A stretch of DNA of 64,000 bases from CALSMU01 sp965230225. Lineage in GTDB: Bacteria > Bacteroidota > Bacteroidia > Flavobacteriales_D > Parvicellaceae. Under the pieces are notes generated by a model. That model saw only the letters and a program-made list of their open reading frames with translations, had not been told where the DNA came from and did not search any database. The stretch is taken from positions 310,001-374,000 of the forward strand of contig CBDDKM010000006.1 of assembly GCA_965230225.1 (NCBI GenBank), read 5' to 3'. The position numbers and the translations under genes were made by a program. This document shows positions 27,642-37,940 of this stretch, piece by piece (position 1 is the first letter of the stretch; the number at the start of each line of letters is the position of its first letter).

Positions 27642-28571
27642 TTATTTTACTTTGTCGCATCTAATATCATATTGACTTCCAGTTCCTGATCGGTAAATTT
27701 TCCCAAAGGTTTTACCCAGGTTGTCTGTAGCTTCTCGATGCATGTTGAACATTTGATAGGTACATTTTCCATTAGGCCAGGTAGCAACAGCAGCAATCTC
27801 TATTGTTTTACCTGTAATTCTGCCGGAGTATTTATTCTTGTTGTACCACCAATCAGAAGTAATTACCACTTTGGTAAATGTTTCTTTCCAACCCTGGTTT
27901 TCTCCAAACTCCTGAATAGCCTTTAATAGTTTAGCTTCTAAACTAGAACTTTTTAATTCTGCTTTTGGGAGCTCTCTATTGTCCAATTCTGCAGTTTTTT
28001 CTTTAATGGTGCTTTCTCTCAATTCATCTATTTGAGCTTTAACTTTTTGCTCTAGTTTTTCAACTAAATCTATTACCAGATCTTTGTCTTTAAATTCATT
28101 GGCTCTGGTTAATTCATTCATGTACACATGAAGTAGTTCTATTTTCCCATCTTCGGTAAACTTGTAGTTTACGATGTATTTCTTGTAGGGAATCAGTACA
28201 TAATAATCTTCAGCCTGTCCCGAATTATAGCTCCCCTCATCCCTGTAAAGAGTGTCGTCTTTGTATTTAATTTCTTTGTAGAATTTATCGTCTTCAAATT
28301 CAACATGAACTTTCTCTCTTCTTCGGTCAATGTACTTATGGTGGTAAGAATCTTTCATGGCGTCTAGCACCAATTCGTTTGGAGATAGTCCTAAACCTTT
28401 TTGATTGACTACCGCATACGTTTTTAAGCCTAATCCTTTCTTGTTCTGGTAGTTTTCATCCAGTGCATCGAAATAATAATCGTCTGGGAATATTTCTCCC
28501 ATCGATTGGGCTTTAATACCTGTTGCAATAAGCAATAACAGGAGCATTAAAAGTGGTCTTTTTGTCATCAT
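27642..28571 (-). CDS. Exported protein of unknown function
   Basis: 309 residues with a signal peptide ending near IKAQ (about residue 22). The mature part is charged and lysine/glutamate-rich, with a helical middle (about 150-215) and a C-terminal segment containing WKETFTKVVITSDWWYNKN and NGKCTYQMFNMHREA, plus an RCDKVK tail; the two Cys may form a disulfide. There is no lipobox and no sorting domain, so it is probably periplasmic. I do not recognise a family. It converges with the cargo gene behind the terminator region and diverges from the kinase gene at 28838. Confidence 0.6.
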   Translation of the reverse strand: MMTKRPLLMLLLLLIATGIKAQSMGEIFPDDYYFDALDENYQNKKGLGLKTYAVVNQKGLGLSPNELVLDAMKDSYHHKYIDRRREKVHVEFEDDKFYKEIKYKDDTLYRDEGSYNSGQAEDYYVLIPYKKYIVNYKFTEDGKIELLHVYMNELTRANEFKDKDLVIDLVEKLEQKVKAQIDELRESTIKEKTAELDNRELPKAELKSSSLEAKLLKAIQEFGENQGWKETFTKVVITSDWWYNKNKYSGRITGKTIEIAAVATWPNGKCTYQMFNMHREATDNLGKTFGKIYRSGTGSQYDIRCDKVK

Positions 28572-28755
28572 CGCAAGTTGATTTTTTTAAGTTATTGTCT
28601 CTCAAATGTAGATTCAACAAGGAGAGGAATACAAATAGTATCGGCTGAATTTATCGGTTGGTAGGAGATCGTAAACAGTTGGCATAATTTCAAAATGAAT
28701 GCTCATTTGAAGCAAAAAATGCCATATACTCATGATGTTTGCCAAGGGCTAATAT

Positions 28756-28789
28756 TTTGGTGGAATTTCATTGGGTAATGCTAACTTTG
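28756..28789 (+). promoter_or_regulatory. Bacteroidota-type promoter for the kinase/regulator operon
   Basis: A perfect -7 match TAACTTTG (28782-28789, consensus TAnnTTTG) has a TTTG at 28756-28759, 22 bases upstream. That places the likely start about 40 bases before the kinase start codon. Confidence 0.55.
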
Positions 28790-28837
28790 ATAGTAGGCTC
28801 GAATAGAATTGTTTAAAGCCTGAAAATAGAACCGAAT

Positions 28838-30715
28838 ATGAGAAAATGCATAGGCATACTATACTCCTTGCTTTTGGTGTTGACGTTGATCTTTTCGTCA
28901 ACGACCTCTTTTGCTCAAAAGGACATCAAAAAGTGGGAGGCCATCATAGAACAAAAAAAGGAAGACACCACTCATTTTGATGCTTTAATAGAGCTTTATA
29001 AAGCTTATGAAGCTACCGATCCAGACATAGCTAGAAGATATGTAGATAAGGCCATGGAACTATCTAAAAAGCTGGACTCCAAAATTAGAAAAGCCTGGGC
29101 CTATGCCTACTATGCAGATTACTACATAGAAGCAGGGAAGTTTGAACAAGCCAACAGAATGTTAGTAGAAGCCAAAGCCATTTACGAAACATTAGATGCA
29201 CCAAAAGGAATGGCACATTACTGGAATTGTTTGGGGAGAATAGCCACCTATCAGGGAGATTTCGAGATGGGGTTAGTGAACTTTCTGGAAGCTGTTAAAA
29301 TTTACGAAGAATTAAATGATACCACTGGTATGGTTTCAGCTTACCACAATATAGGAGGAATGCACTTCACTCTCGAACGTTATGATAAAGCGATTGAGTA
29401 TTGGGAAAAAGAGTTGGAGATAGAGGAGTTAAGAAATAATTCAAAGGGGATATCTCTTGCGGTAAATGCGTTGAGTTTGGTTCATGGCAAACAGGGTAAC
29501 CATCGCAAGGCAATAGAACTGGAGTTAATAGCTTTAGATATTGCTAAATCCATTAATTCTGTTCCGGAAATAGCCTCTATTATGGGTAATATTGGTACAC
29601 AATACTACAACCTGGAGTTATACGATAGTGCTTATTATTACTACACTAATTCATTGGCTATGTATAAGCAAGTTGATGATAAAAACGATATCCTCTCTCA
29701 ATACTTCAACCTGGGGAAAGTAAACGTTAAACTGGATGAGGGAGAAATAGCACTGGCTTATTACGATACCACACTTTTATTGGCTGAAGAGATAGGAAAT
29801 GGGAGGTATATTGAGCATGCCTATGGTGGAATGGCAGATGCCAATAAACTTTTGGGGAATTTCGAATTGGCCTTTGAATACCTGGATAAATGGCATCACA
29901 TTAAAGATAGTTTAGTGGGCGAATCGGTTAAAAATCAGCTCAACGAACTACAGCAGAAGTACGACATTGGAGAAGTTGAAAGGGAATTGATGTTTACCAA
30001 GCAAAAACGAGCTCAAGCTTTGTTAGAAGTTGCTAAAAGCGAACACCAATTTACCATAACGGTAATTCTGGCCGTAGCTCTATTGTTAATTATATTGTTA
30101 TACATGGCCTATAGAAGGGCACGAGAACAACGTAAAAGAATAGCTCTGGAACAAAAGGCATTGAGAACCCAGATGAACCCTCATTTTATTTTTAATTGCC
30201 TGGGAGCCATTCAGCAAATGTACGAATCTGGGGAGCTCGATTTGGCCAACGATTACATGGCAGACTTTGGTAGCCTAATGCGTAAAATACTAAACAATAG
30301 TGGTAGAGACCTAATTTCTGCTAAGGAAGAAATAGAGATGCTGAAGCTTTATTTAGAGTTGGAAAAGGGAAGAAGCAATGAAAGTTTAGAATACGAAGTA
30401 AGGGTAGACCCTAAATTAGATCTGTTGGGAACTAACGTACCACCTTTGGTGATCCAGCCATTTGTTGAAAATGCTATATGGCATGGCATCTTACCCCTTA
30501 GAAAGAAAGGGAAAGTAACCATTCAATTAAACACCACTGAGGATGTAAGAACCTTACAATGCATTGTAGAAGACAATGGAGTAGGAATACAGGAAAACAA
30601 AGATAAGAAGCACGAGTCCATGGGGATGAGTATTACCGAACAACGTTTGGGAACCAAAGTGTATGTAGACCGATTGAATCCAGGAACACGAGTTACTTTT
30701 AAAATTAAGGTATGA
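28838..30715 (+). CDS. TPR-containing LytS-type sensor histidine kinase
   Basis: 625 residues. Signal peptide to about residue 26 (SFAQ), TPR repeats (about 35-380), one transmembrane helix near 405-427 (ITVILAVALLLIILLYMAY), then a His_kinase (PF06580-like) domain with QMNPHFIFNCLGAIQ, where His449 is the expected phosphorylation site. A HATPase region follows with PPLVIQPFVENAIWHG (N box) and VEDNGVGI (G box). It should sense a periplasmic or envelope signal through the TPRs and phosphorylate the regulator encoded immediately downstream, with which it overlaps by 4 bases (ATGA). Confidence 0.92.
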   Translation: MRKCIGILYSLLLVLTLIFSSTTSFAQKDIKKWEAIIEQKKEDTTHFDALIELYKAYEATDPDIARRYVDKAMELSKKLDSKIRKAWAYAYYADYYIEAGKFEQANRMLVEAKAIYETLDAPKGMAHYWNCLGRIATYQGDFEMGLVNFLEAVKIYEELNDTTGMVSAYHNIGGMHFTLERYDKAIEYWEKELEIEELRNNSKGISLAVNALSLVHGKQGNHRKAIELELIALDIAKSINSVPEIASIMGNIGTQYYNLELYDSAYYYYTNSLAMYKQVDDKNDILSQYFNLGKVNVKLDEGEIALAYYDTTLLLAEEIGNGRYIEHAYGGMADANKLLGNFELAFEYLDKWHHIKDSLVGESVKNQLNELQQKYDIGEVERELMFTKQKRAQALLEVAKSEHQFTITVILAVALLLIILLYMAYRRAREQRKRIALEQKALRTQMNPHFIFNCLGAIQQMYESGELDLANDYMADFGSLMRKILNNSGRDLISAKEEIEMLKLYLELEKGRSNESLEYEVRVDPKLDLLGTNVPPLVIQPFVENAIWHGILPLRKKGKVTIQLNTTEDVRTLQCIVEDNGVGIQENKDKKHESMGMSITEQRLGTKVYVDRLNPGTRVTFKIKV

Positions 30716-31467
30716 TTAGAGCAGTGATTATAGATGATGAGAAGTGGGCGAGAGAATCACTTAGAAATTCCATCAACAAAAACTTAGCGGGAAGGGTAGA
30801 AATAGTAGGAGAGAGTAGTGATGTGAAAAGTGGGGTAGCTCTTATTAAAAACCATCAACCTGATTTGGTTTTTCTGGATGTTCAGATGTACGAGGGAACC
30901 GGGTTTGGTCTATTAAGTAAAATCAGTAAGATCGATTTTGAAGTCATTTTCGTAACGGCCTATAACGATTACGCCATCAAAGCCATTGAATTTTCTGCTC
31001 TGGCTTATTTGCTAAAACCAATTAAATCGCAAGACCTTAGAAACGCTATAGATAAACTGGAAAGTAGAATGGAATCCCATAAATCTGAGATGGATAAACG
31101 CATCAAAGTGTTGGTAGAAAACTATGGCGATGATCGTAAAATCAAGAAACTCATCATCAACCACCTGGATGGTTTTGATGTGTCGTTGGTGGAAGACATC
31201 ATTAGATTAGAAGGAGATGGGAATTATACCAATTTCATAGTAGCCAATGGTCGAAAAATACTCACCAGTAGAACGCTGGGAGAATACGAAGAACTACTGT
31301 TTAATCATGGTTTTTACCGCATTCACCAAAGTACAATCATCAACTTACGCCATGTAATCAAATACCACAAAGGCACTGGCGGTAAGGTAGAAATGACTGA
31401 TGGACAACTGTTTAATGTAAGTCGCTACCGTAAAGCTGGTTTTCTGGCTCATTTTTTTGATCAATAA
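30712..31467 (+). CDS. LytTR-family response regulator
   Basis: 251 residues. Receiver domain (1-120) with acidic pair IIDDE (D8/D9), phospho-acceptor Asp56 in FLDVQMYEG and the Lys of YLLKPI near residue 105. The LytTR DNA-binding domain (about 145-250) contains DIIRLEGDGNYTNFI, the strand/turn ILTSRTLGEYEELL, and FYRIHQSTIINLRHV. It is translationally coupled to the upstream TPR histidine kinase. Its target is unknown; the nearest downstream gene is the very large propeller/beta-helix cargo at 31857, but a repeat-filled gap lies between. Confidence 0.93.
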   Translation: MIRAVIIDDEKWARESLRNSINKNLAGRVEIVGESSDVKSGVALIKNHQPDLVFLDVQMYEGTGFGLLSKISKIDFEVIFVTAYNDYAIKAIEFSALAYLLKPIKSQDLRNAIDKLESRMESHKSEMDKRIKVLVENYGDDRKIKKLIINHLDGFDVSLVEDIIRLEGDGNYTNFIVANGRKILTSRTLGEYEELLFNHGFYRIHQSTIINLRHVIKYHKGTGGKVEMTDGQLFNVSRYRKAGFLAHFFDQ

Positions 31468-31470
31468 GGT

Positions 31471-31755
31471 AGAGTATTTGAAATGCCTAAAATGCCTGAA
31501 ATACTTGGAGTACTTGGAATGCCTAAATTACTTATAAGTGCCTGAAATACTTGGAGTACTTGAAATGCCTAAAATATCTAAAGTTGAAAAGTTAATAAGT
31601 TAAACGCCTCTATACTCACACTCCTTACTCCACTTTGCTTCATCTGGAATAAGAGTGGTAGAAGTATAAGATTAATACATAATACTTCGTACTTGATACA
31701 TTGTACTGTAAAGTCTAATGTCTAAAGTCTTTTGTCTTTCAAACTTTGTCTAGTA
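31471..31755 (+). repeat. Composite intergenic repeat, copy 3
   Basis: Contains tandem variants of AAATGCCTAAA and CTTGGAGTACTTG, then AAGTTGAAAAGTTAATAAG, CTATACTCACACTCC, a degenerate copy of the 17943/23063 core around 31627-31665, TTAATACATAATACTTCG, and GTCTAATGTCTAAAGTC. The order is the same as in the other copies. No coding features are seen. Confidence 0.75.
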
Positions 31756-31856
31756 AGAAACTCCATTCCTAAACTAATTTGGCTATTGCTCAAATCAAAG
31801 TCAAATCATATTGTCTGCACTATACCTTCGTTCTGAATTAATTAATCACCCCCTAT

Positions 31857-34800
31857 ATGAACGATTATAAGAAAATCAGACGGTTGATTGGCCTTGCCAT
31901 CCTGTCGCTACCCATGCTGACAAGTGCTCAGCAGGGCGTTACCACAAACGAAAGAAGTGAAGTACTATCTGCCATGAAAAATGGTGCAAAACCTTATGCA
32001 GAAGTAGTAAAAGACGCCGAAGCCTATTTAGAAAAACATCCAGAAGACAGATCTGTAGCCAAGAAATTTGGCCGATGGAACATGTTTTGGAGAGATCACC
32101 TCAAGGATGGTTACTGCTACATGCCCTACAAAACTTCTTTGCAAAGAACAGATAACTCTAAATCTGCTGCTTTACAATGCACCAATCAATACCCACACGA
32201 CTGGGTAAATCTATCTGTGTCCAATACACCTGCACCAATTCCGGGAACGTTTAACGGACAAAATTCAGGTAGAATAGAAAGTGTATATGCACCACTTGGT
32301 CAGGCCATGTACAATGGAAGTGATCGACCAAGAATTATCTATGCCGGAGCCGAATCTGGAGGCCTTTGGAGGTCTTTGGATGCCGGGATAACCTGGACCA
32401 ATGTAACCGATGTACTCGATTTGCCTGCTGGAGGAGTTCGACGTATTATTGGAGTGCCAGAGAATGATCTTCCTGCCAACAAAGATGATCATACCAAACA
32501 AACCATTTACATCTGCTTTGGTATTCAGGGGCCTTATCAACATTCAGCCGGAAATGGAGTGTATGTTTCTCACAATGGAGGAGATACCTGGGCAAGAACC
32601 AGTATTTCCATCGATCATCCTGATACCTGGATAGGAACGCAAAACTACGATGTGTTTAAAGACATTGTTGTGCACCCCGATAGTGCTGAAATAATGTATG
32701 CCGCAGGACAACATATTTACGGAACTACAGATGGGTTTCTGTACAACGCAGATCCACAACTTGATAACACCGATCGAATTTTGGATAGAAATTGGTCAAC
32801 TACACATACCGTATTGTCGTGTCCATTTACCAGTACAGCTTCAACTCCTGTGGTTAGTGCTGTTGGTGGTGGCTGGAGTACTAATTTTCTAGATTTAGAG
32901 TTGGTGCCAGGATCAAACCCTGGGCAAGATGATATTCTGTTTGCTACTACCAGGTTCGTCGGAACACTTACGGATCCAGTTCCAACAGCTACTTTAATTC
33001 GAGGCGAAAAAGTTGGCGGAGTTTGGCAGTGGACAGATGTGTCGCCAAGACCAACTCCTGTTGTAGCAGGACAACCAACGGTTGATATTTATAATACCTT
33101 ATACATTCAAAAAGTAGCCAATCCTGCGGCGCAAGGAGGGTATGATTTGTATTGTGCCATCAATGGTGAAATTAATGGAAACGGTCCAAGTCCAATGTTT
33201 AAGTCAAGTACGCTGGGTAACTCCTGGACATTTGTTGCTTACCATGGTGGAGACGTTGGGAACAAAGAATTATTTATTGTAAATCCTAATAACTATCTGA
33301 ACTCTCCGGCCATGTATTTTGGAGGTACAGGACTTAGAAAGAAAGCTGGTAATGGTGGTTATACTACTTATGGACCAAGTGAAGCAGCTGGTTTCCACGA
33401 CGACATGAGGGATTTGTGGATTTATGAAGCCAGTCAGGATGGAAGTGCAGATCATGTACTTATCGGAACAGATGGAGGTGTTACCTATAGCGAAGATGGA
33501 GGAGCAAGCTGGACCGATCTTGGAAGCTGGAATTTACCAATTACCCAATACTTTGGATCCGATAATTCATCCTCACACCCAGGGCTAATCGTAGGTGGAG
33601 CACAGGATAACGGTTATTTCCAATTGGCCGATGGTACCTGGAGGCAAGAGCGTGTTGGAGATGGAGGTCAATCCATGATCAATGAACGCCATGAAACCAA
33701 TCCAATTATCTATTTAAAGAATAATGGAGGAGTATCCAGAACCCAGGTTGGAAGTCCGATATCAAGTGGGTTAGGACTACCGGGACCTGCTGCAGACCAT
33801 TTTACAGATATTGTATTAGAGTCCGACCCTAACTGGGATAACTTATTTGTAGCAAGAAACCAGAACATTTGGTTTTGGAACCAAACTCCATCTCAAGGAG
33901 TTACCAAAGACTTAAACGTTAACTTAAATCTGAACGACGAAAAGGTAAGAGCAGCGAGTTTTGCCACACCTACAGCAGCTAATCTGCAGGCAGGAATAGA
34001 TCAAATATTGTACGTAGCCTTTACCAACAACGATATTTGGAAATTTGTGCACGACAATAACTCGACTGTAAATGGAGGCTGGTCCAGTATTAAAATATTC
34101 GAGAACAATGGTTCTTATTTTAGAACAGAATGGCCATCAGGTGGATTTACCAACTACAACAATCTTGGAGTGCCAATTCCAGCAACAACGGTGGATGGGG
34201 AAGTGCTAGCAAGTGAACTACACAATTTTACAGGAATTATTTCGCTTACTGCTGATCCTGAAAACCCTAACCGTTTTTGGGTAGGATTAAACAATTACCA
34301 ACACGAGCAAATTTGGTTGTACGATGGAGACAACGAAGAATGGACCATGGTAGACGGTCAAGGTACTTCTCCGGACTTTCCGATACACGACATTGAATAC
34401 CAATACGGAACTGGAGCATTGTGGGCTGCTACCGATAAGGGAGTTTATAGATATGACCCTGTAGCAGATCTTTGGGAGTGTTACAACCTTGGAACTACAA
34501 CTAACTTGCCTGTGTGTATTGTGCAGGACATTAACATTGATTACTGCAAGCGAAAAATCCTTATCAGCACCTTTGGTAGAGGAGTTTGGGAAACCGAATT
34601 GCCTGAAGATGGGCAAGATGAGTGGACCATCAATAACAATACCACCTGGAACGAAAGAAATATCATCAATTCTGCCAGTACCATTAGAGTTAAATCAGGT
34701 AATCGATTAACAGTTAAAGGAATCTTAAACATGGCCAGCGAGAGTTACATATTGATAGAGCCAGGAGCTGAGCTTGTAGTAGATGGAGGTATAATTACCA

Positions 34801-36761
34801 ACAGATGTGGCGATATGTGGCGTGGAATACAAGTATGGGGAGATAAAAACTCACCTCAAACTGGTACATTTCCTAATCACCCACAAGGAAAGCTGATCCT
34901 TAAAAATGGAGCCATTATCGAGCATGCTGTAAACGGAGCTTTGATTTCTTACGACTGGCAAACAGGAATTGATAACAACAAGAATGGAGGAATCATTCAG
35001 GCGGAGAATTCTACCTTTAGAAACAACAACAGAGATGTTGCATTCCATCAGTATGTATGGGAATCGCCGTTACCATGGTTGTTAATGTATTTCGAAAACG
35101 AATCTTACTTTAAAGAGGTTAATTTCGAAATCAATTCTGATTACAGAAGCAATAGTCAGCTAGGTATGGTAACCATGTGGGATGTACATGGGGTGGATTT
35201 CTATGGATGTACCTTTAAAGATACCAGATCATCGATTAACTCAACTAACCTAAACACATTGGGTAAAACAGGAATCTATAGTGTTGGAGCTAACTTTAAA
35301 GTAACTTCTTACTGTACTAATCCTACTATCGATCCTTATGGAAACACCATTTGTAATCCAACCATTAAGTCGGAGTTTGACAACCTAAGATATGGAGTAG
35401 AAGCCATTAATAATTCTCAATACGGAAACTTTAGATTAACCGTAGAAAATTCTGATTTTGACTGCTTTAGAGGGGTTCACTTAAACTCAATTAGTAGCTC
35501 TACTTTAATCAATAATACCATCAGTACTAACTACACAGTTTCCGGTTCTGATTACCCTTACGGAATGCACATTGAACTTTCCAATAACTATTGGGTTGAG
35601 GGTAATGAGTTAACCAGTACTTCTGGAAACATCAACATGGGAATAACAGTTAGAAACGACCATGGATTGAACGAAAGAATCTATCGAAACAGTGTAGATG
35701 GATACTTTTTAGGAATCTCTGCATTAGACCTAAATCATGGCGATCCAGCTAACGGATTAACCTTTCAATGTAACCAACTGAGCAATAATCAATACGACAT
35801 TGTAGCGTATGATGAGCCAACCTATGGTCAATCAAGTGTTGGTGTTAATGACCTGCAAGCAGGTGTGGGAACCAGTGCAACTGGTAATACCTTCAACAAT
35901 GCTGCGGCTGTTAATATCCTTAACCAGGGGCAACAATTTGAATACTATTATGGTGCTGCCCCACTAGAGAATCCAACCACAGCTGGAGCTGTAGTAAAAC
36001 AATTTACTGCAACAGGTGCAGAGTGTACTGATAACACCATTTCTTCTCCAGTATACAAGTCTTCAAAGCCGTTAGAAGAAGCATTGGCAAGCTTTGATGC
36101 ATCTGATTTAGCTTCTGTAAATAAGGTAGTGTTAGAGTTGAACCGATTAAATACACCAGTTAGCGAATTGTTAAAGGTAAACTACCTAACCAGAGCAAAT
36201 CAAATGGAAAAAGCAGAGATGGTATTGAATACTCTGCCAGAGAAGTTTGATTTAAACCAATGGGAGCAGGAAGTTTACAACGATTACATGGAGTTAACCA
36301 CTTTATTAAATGATTGGGATAAATCTGATGTTAATTTGAGTGAGCTAAGTACTGTTGAGTTACAAATGCTACAAGAGCTGTTAGACAGACCAAACATTGC
36401 TACCGGAAAGGCAATGGAGTTATTGGCACTGAACAATGCTTTAAGCTATACGGAGCCACTTCAGTTCCCTTCTGTAGTAACAGGTGTAGAGGAGGAGAAC
36501 CAACTGCTAAACAGCTTGTTGGTGTATCCAAACCCTTCAGAAGGTCAGTTTACCGTTCAGTACCAATTCCAGGATCACTCAGAGCTAACATTTGAGCTGA
36601 TTGATGGAGTAGGACGTCAATTGCACGTACAATCACTAATGCATAACACAGGTAGATTGGATTATACCAATACCCAGTTAGAAAATGGAACCTATTACTG
36701 CATCATCAAAGATGCTAACGGACAAGTATTGGTTTCTAAAGCAATTGTATTGCTTAAATAG
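31857..36761 (+). CDS. T9SS type A cargo: sialidase/sortilin-like propeller plus beta-helix
   Basis: 1634 residues, the largest product in the window. Signal peptide to about residue 25 (MLTSAQ). Residues about 130-930 hold BNR/Asp-box-like blades (SLDAGITW, SHNGGDTW, SEDGGASW) as in sortilin, YCF48 and glycosidase-like propellers, with GRGVWETELPE at the end. Residues about 950-1350 read as a right-handed parallel beta-helix (repeated NxxFRNNNR, NSDFDCFRGVHL, NNTISTN motifs). A helical linker (about 1395-1540) precedes a type A sorting domain (VYPNPSEGQFTVQY ... LENGTYYCII). A glycan-binding or glycan-cleaving surface protein is plausible; no catalytic residue set can be assigned by eye. It is followed by a hairpin terminator. 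Confidence 0.85.
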   Translation: MNDYKKIRRLIGLAILSLPMLTSAQQGVTTNERSEVLSAMKNGAKPYAEVVKDAEAYLEKHPEDRSVAKKFGRWNMFWRDHLKDGYCYMPYKTSLQRTDNSKSAALQCTNQYPHDWVNLSVSNTPAPIPGTFNGQNSGRIESVYAPLGQAMYNGSDRPRIIYAGAESGGLWRSLDAGITWTNVTDVLDLPAGGVRRIIGVPENDLPANKDDHTKQTIYICFGIQGPYQHSAGNGVYVSHNGGDTWARTSISIDHPDTWIGTQNYDVFKDIVVHPDSAEIMYAAGQHIYGTTDGFLYNADPQLDNTDRILDRNWSTTHTVLSCPFTSTASTPVVSAVGGGWSTNFLDLELVPGSNPGQDDILFATTRFVGTLTDPVPTATLIRGEKVGGVWQWTDVSPRPTPVVAGQPTVDIYNTLYIQKVANPAAQGGYDLYCAINGEINGNGPSPMFKSSTLGNSWTFVAYHGGDVGNKELFIVNPNNYLNSPAMYFGGTGLRKKAGNGGYTTYGPSEAAGFHDDMRDLWIYEASQDGSADHVLIGTDGGVTYSEDGGASWTDLGSWNLPITQYFGSDNSSSHPGLIVGGAQDNGYFQLADGTWRQERVGDGGQSMINERHETNPIIYLKNNGGVSRTQVGSPISSGLGLPGPAADHFTDIVLESDPNWDNLFVARNQNIWFWNQTPSQGVTKDLNVNLNLNDEKVRAASFATPTAANLQAGIDQILYVAFTNNDIWKFVHDNNSTVNGGWSSIKIFENNGSYFRTEWPSGGFTNYNNLGVPIPATTVDGEVLASELHNFTGIISLTADPENPNRFWVGLNNYQHEQIWLYDGDNEEWTMVDGQGTSPDFPIHDIEYQYGTGALWAATDKGVYRYDPVADLWECYNLGTTTNLPVCIVQDINIDYCKRKILISTFGRGVWETELPEDGQDEWTINNNTTWNERNIINSASTIRVKSGNRLTVKGILNMASESYILIEPGAELVVDGGIITNRCGDMWRGIQVWGDKNSPQTGTFPNHPQGKLILKNGAIIEHAVNGALISYDWQTGIDNNKNGGIIQAENSTFRNNNRDVAFHQYVWESPLPWLLMYFENESYFKEVNFEINSDYRSNSQLGMVTMWDVHGVDFYGCTFKDTRSSINSTNLNTLGKTGIYSVGANFKVTSYCTNPTIDPYGNTICNPTIKSEFDNLRYGVEAINNSQYGNFRLTVENSDFDCFRGVHLNSISSSTLINNTISTNYTVSGSDYPYGMHIELSNNYWVEGNELTSTSGNINMGITVRNDHGLNERIYRNSVDGYFLGISALDLNHGDPANGLTFQCNQLSNNQYDIVAYDEPTYGQSSVGVNDLQAGVGTSATGNTFNNAAAVNILNQGQQFEYYYGAAPLENPTTAGAVVKQFTATGAECTDNTISSPVYKSSKPLEEALASFDASDLASVNKVVLELNRLNTPVSELLKVNYLTRANQMEKAEMVLNTLPEKFDLNQWEQEVYNDYMELTTLLNDWDKSDVNLSELSTVELQMLQELLDRPNIATGKAMELLALNNALSYTEPLQFPSVVTGVEEENQLLNSLLVYPNPSEGQFTVQYQFQDHSELTFELIDGVGRQLHVQSLMHNTGRLDYTNTQLENGTYYCIIKDANGQVLVSKAIVLLK

Positions 36762-36782
36762 TCCGTATTTATATTCTTTTAC

Positions 36783-36813
36783 AAGCCCTGAGGAGAGATT
36801 CTCGGGGCTTTTA
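36783..36813 (+). terminator. Terminator-like hairpin between convergent genes
   Basis: AAGCCCTGAG / CTCGGGGCTT (10 pairs, one G-U, 8-base loop) with a short T-run, 21 bases after the 1634-residue cargo gene. Confidence 0.7.
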
Positions 36814-36830
36814 GTTTCCAGACAACCTTG

Positions 36831-37208
36831 TTAATTCTCCAACCCCTCCAACAACAACCTAACTGTCTCACTTTCATAAGGAGTTTCTACAATCTTTACT
36901 GCATCTCCCTGTAAGTCGTAAACCAGTTTTCGGTATTCTTCTAAGGTCCAACCATTGGTTTGGGAGTTTCCTCCAGGAATGTTCATGCCTGCGGCGTTAA
37001 AGCGACAAGCTCCGGGAGCAAAGAATACGATGGTCCACTGGCGAGATTTTAATTGCTCGATAAAATCATGGTCGTTAGTGGTTCCGATACAATATGGATT
37101 TCCAATGAGTGGAGGAATCATTTTAGAGGCTTTTAAAGCTTGTTCGGGGTCGCAACCACGGATAAGGATGCTTTTGTCTGAGTGATCGATGCTATTTTCT
37201 GTTTTCAT
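36831..37208 (-). CDS. Small cytoplasmic protein of unknown function
   Basis: 125 residues without signal peptide or membrane helix. Visible landmarks are IVFFAPGACRFNAAGMN (a possible strand-turn with one Cys), NGWTLEEYRKLVYDL and a C-terminal helix VRLLLEGLEN. I do not recognise the family. The start lies 5 bases after the stop of the outer-membrane-protein gene, so it is the last gene of the MATE operon on the minus strand; a role connected to that transporter is possible but unsupported. Confidence 0.6.
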   Translation of the reverse strand: MKTENSIDHSDKSILIRGCDPEQALKASKMIPPLIGNPYCIGTTNDHDFIEQLKSRQWTIVFFAPGACRFNAAGMNIPGGNSQTNGWTLEEYRKLVYDLQGDAVKIVETPYESETVRLLLEGLEN

Positions 37209-37213
37209 AATTT

Positions 37214-37930
37214 TTAGTGTTTATAACTAATACCAAACTGTAGTATAGCTGTGGTTTTCTTAGTGTCGGGGATTTCTTTGTTTTGATAATAGGTTTGGTG
37301 CAATACATTCAAGAATAGATTTTTAGAAAGCATTACATTGAGTTTTAATAAATGTTCTCCTCCCCAAAATTCAGTATCGGTACCAGAGTGATAAGTAGAG
37401 AAGGACCAGTTTAGGTTAACCTGCTCAGAGAGCGGAAAAGAGCTTCTTAAAGAGGTTCCCAAAGCAAATGTGCTATGTGGAGCTACTCCGGCAAATTTGA
37501 AGTGTAAATAGCCAGCCGTAACGTGAAACTGTAAGTACTTGTTGGGTTGATTATTTATTAAGTTAATACCACCTCCAATGCTGTTAAAGTTGGATTGATC
37601 AATTCGATAAGACCTGGCAAATCCATTAACCAATTGAATGGCTGGGAAGAACCTTTGATAGGGCTTTAGCTGAGCAATTCCACTTAACCAGAAGTCATTA
37701 ACTGGGTTGAATTCTCCCAATAACAGATAGTTGTAGTTGGCACTCAGTTCAGTGTATACTTTTTTGTTGTAGAGCTTTAATGTGCCATTGGGCATTACAC
37801 TTAACTGTTCGAGGTTCCCCTTTTGCCATTGACCCATTACTCCAATTTGTAAGGAGGTTTTTAAAGTGTCCTTTTGTGCTGTGCTTGTTAGAGTAATCAA
37901 GCTAAGCAATAATAATAATGTCTTTTTCAT
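37214..37930 (-). CDS. Outer-membrane protein, DUF481/YdiY-like
   Basis: 238 residues from the ATG at 37930, the start directly preceding signal peptide MKKTLLLLLSLITLTSTAQ; a longer frame would run into the transporter gene. The mature part has alternating beta-strands (VYTELSANYNYLLLGEF, FWLSGIAQLKPYQRFF, LQFHVTAGYLHFKF) and a C-terminal strand ILQFGISYKH, as in DUF481-type barrels. It starts 10 bases after the stop of the MATE transporter gene and is presumably cotranscribed, which could couple export across both membranes, although this is inference. Confidence 0.7.
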   Translation of the reverse strand: MKKTLLLLLSLITLTSTAQKDTLKTSLQIGVMGQWQKGNLEQLSVMPNGTLKLYNKKVYTELSANYNYLLLGEFNPVNDFWLSGIAQLKPYQRFFPAIQLVNGFARSYRIDQSNFNSIGGGINLINNQPNKYLQFHVTAGYLHFKFAGVAPHSTFALGTSLRSSFPLSEQVNLNWSFSTYHSGTDTEFWGGEHLLKLNVMLSKNLFLNVLHQTYYQNKEIPDTKKTTAILQFGISYKH

Positions 37931-37940
37931 TTCGGTCGAT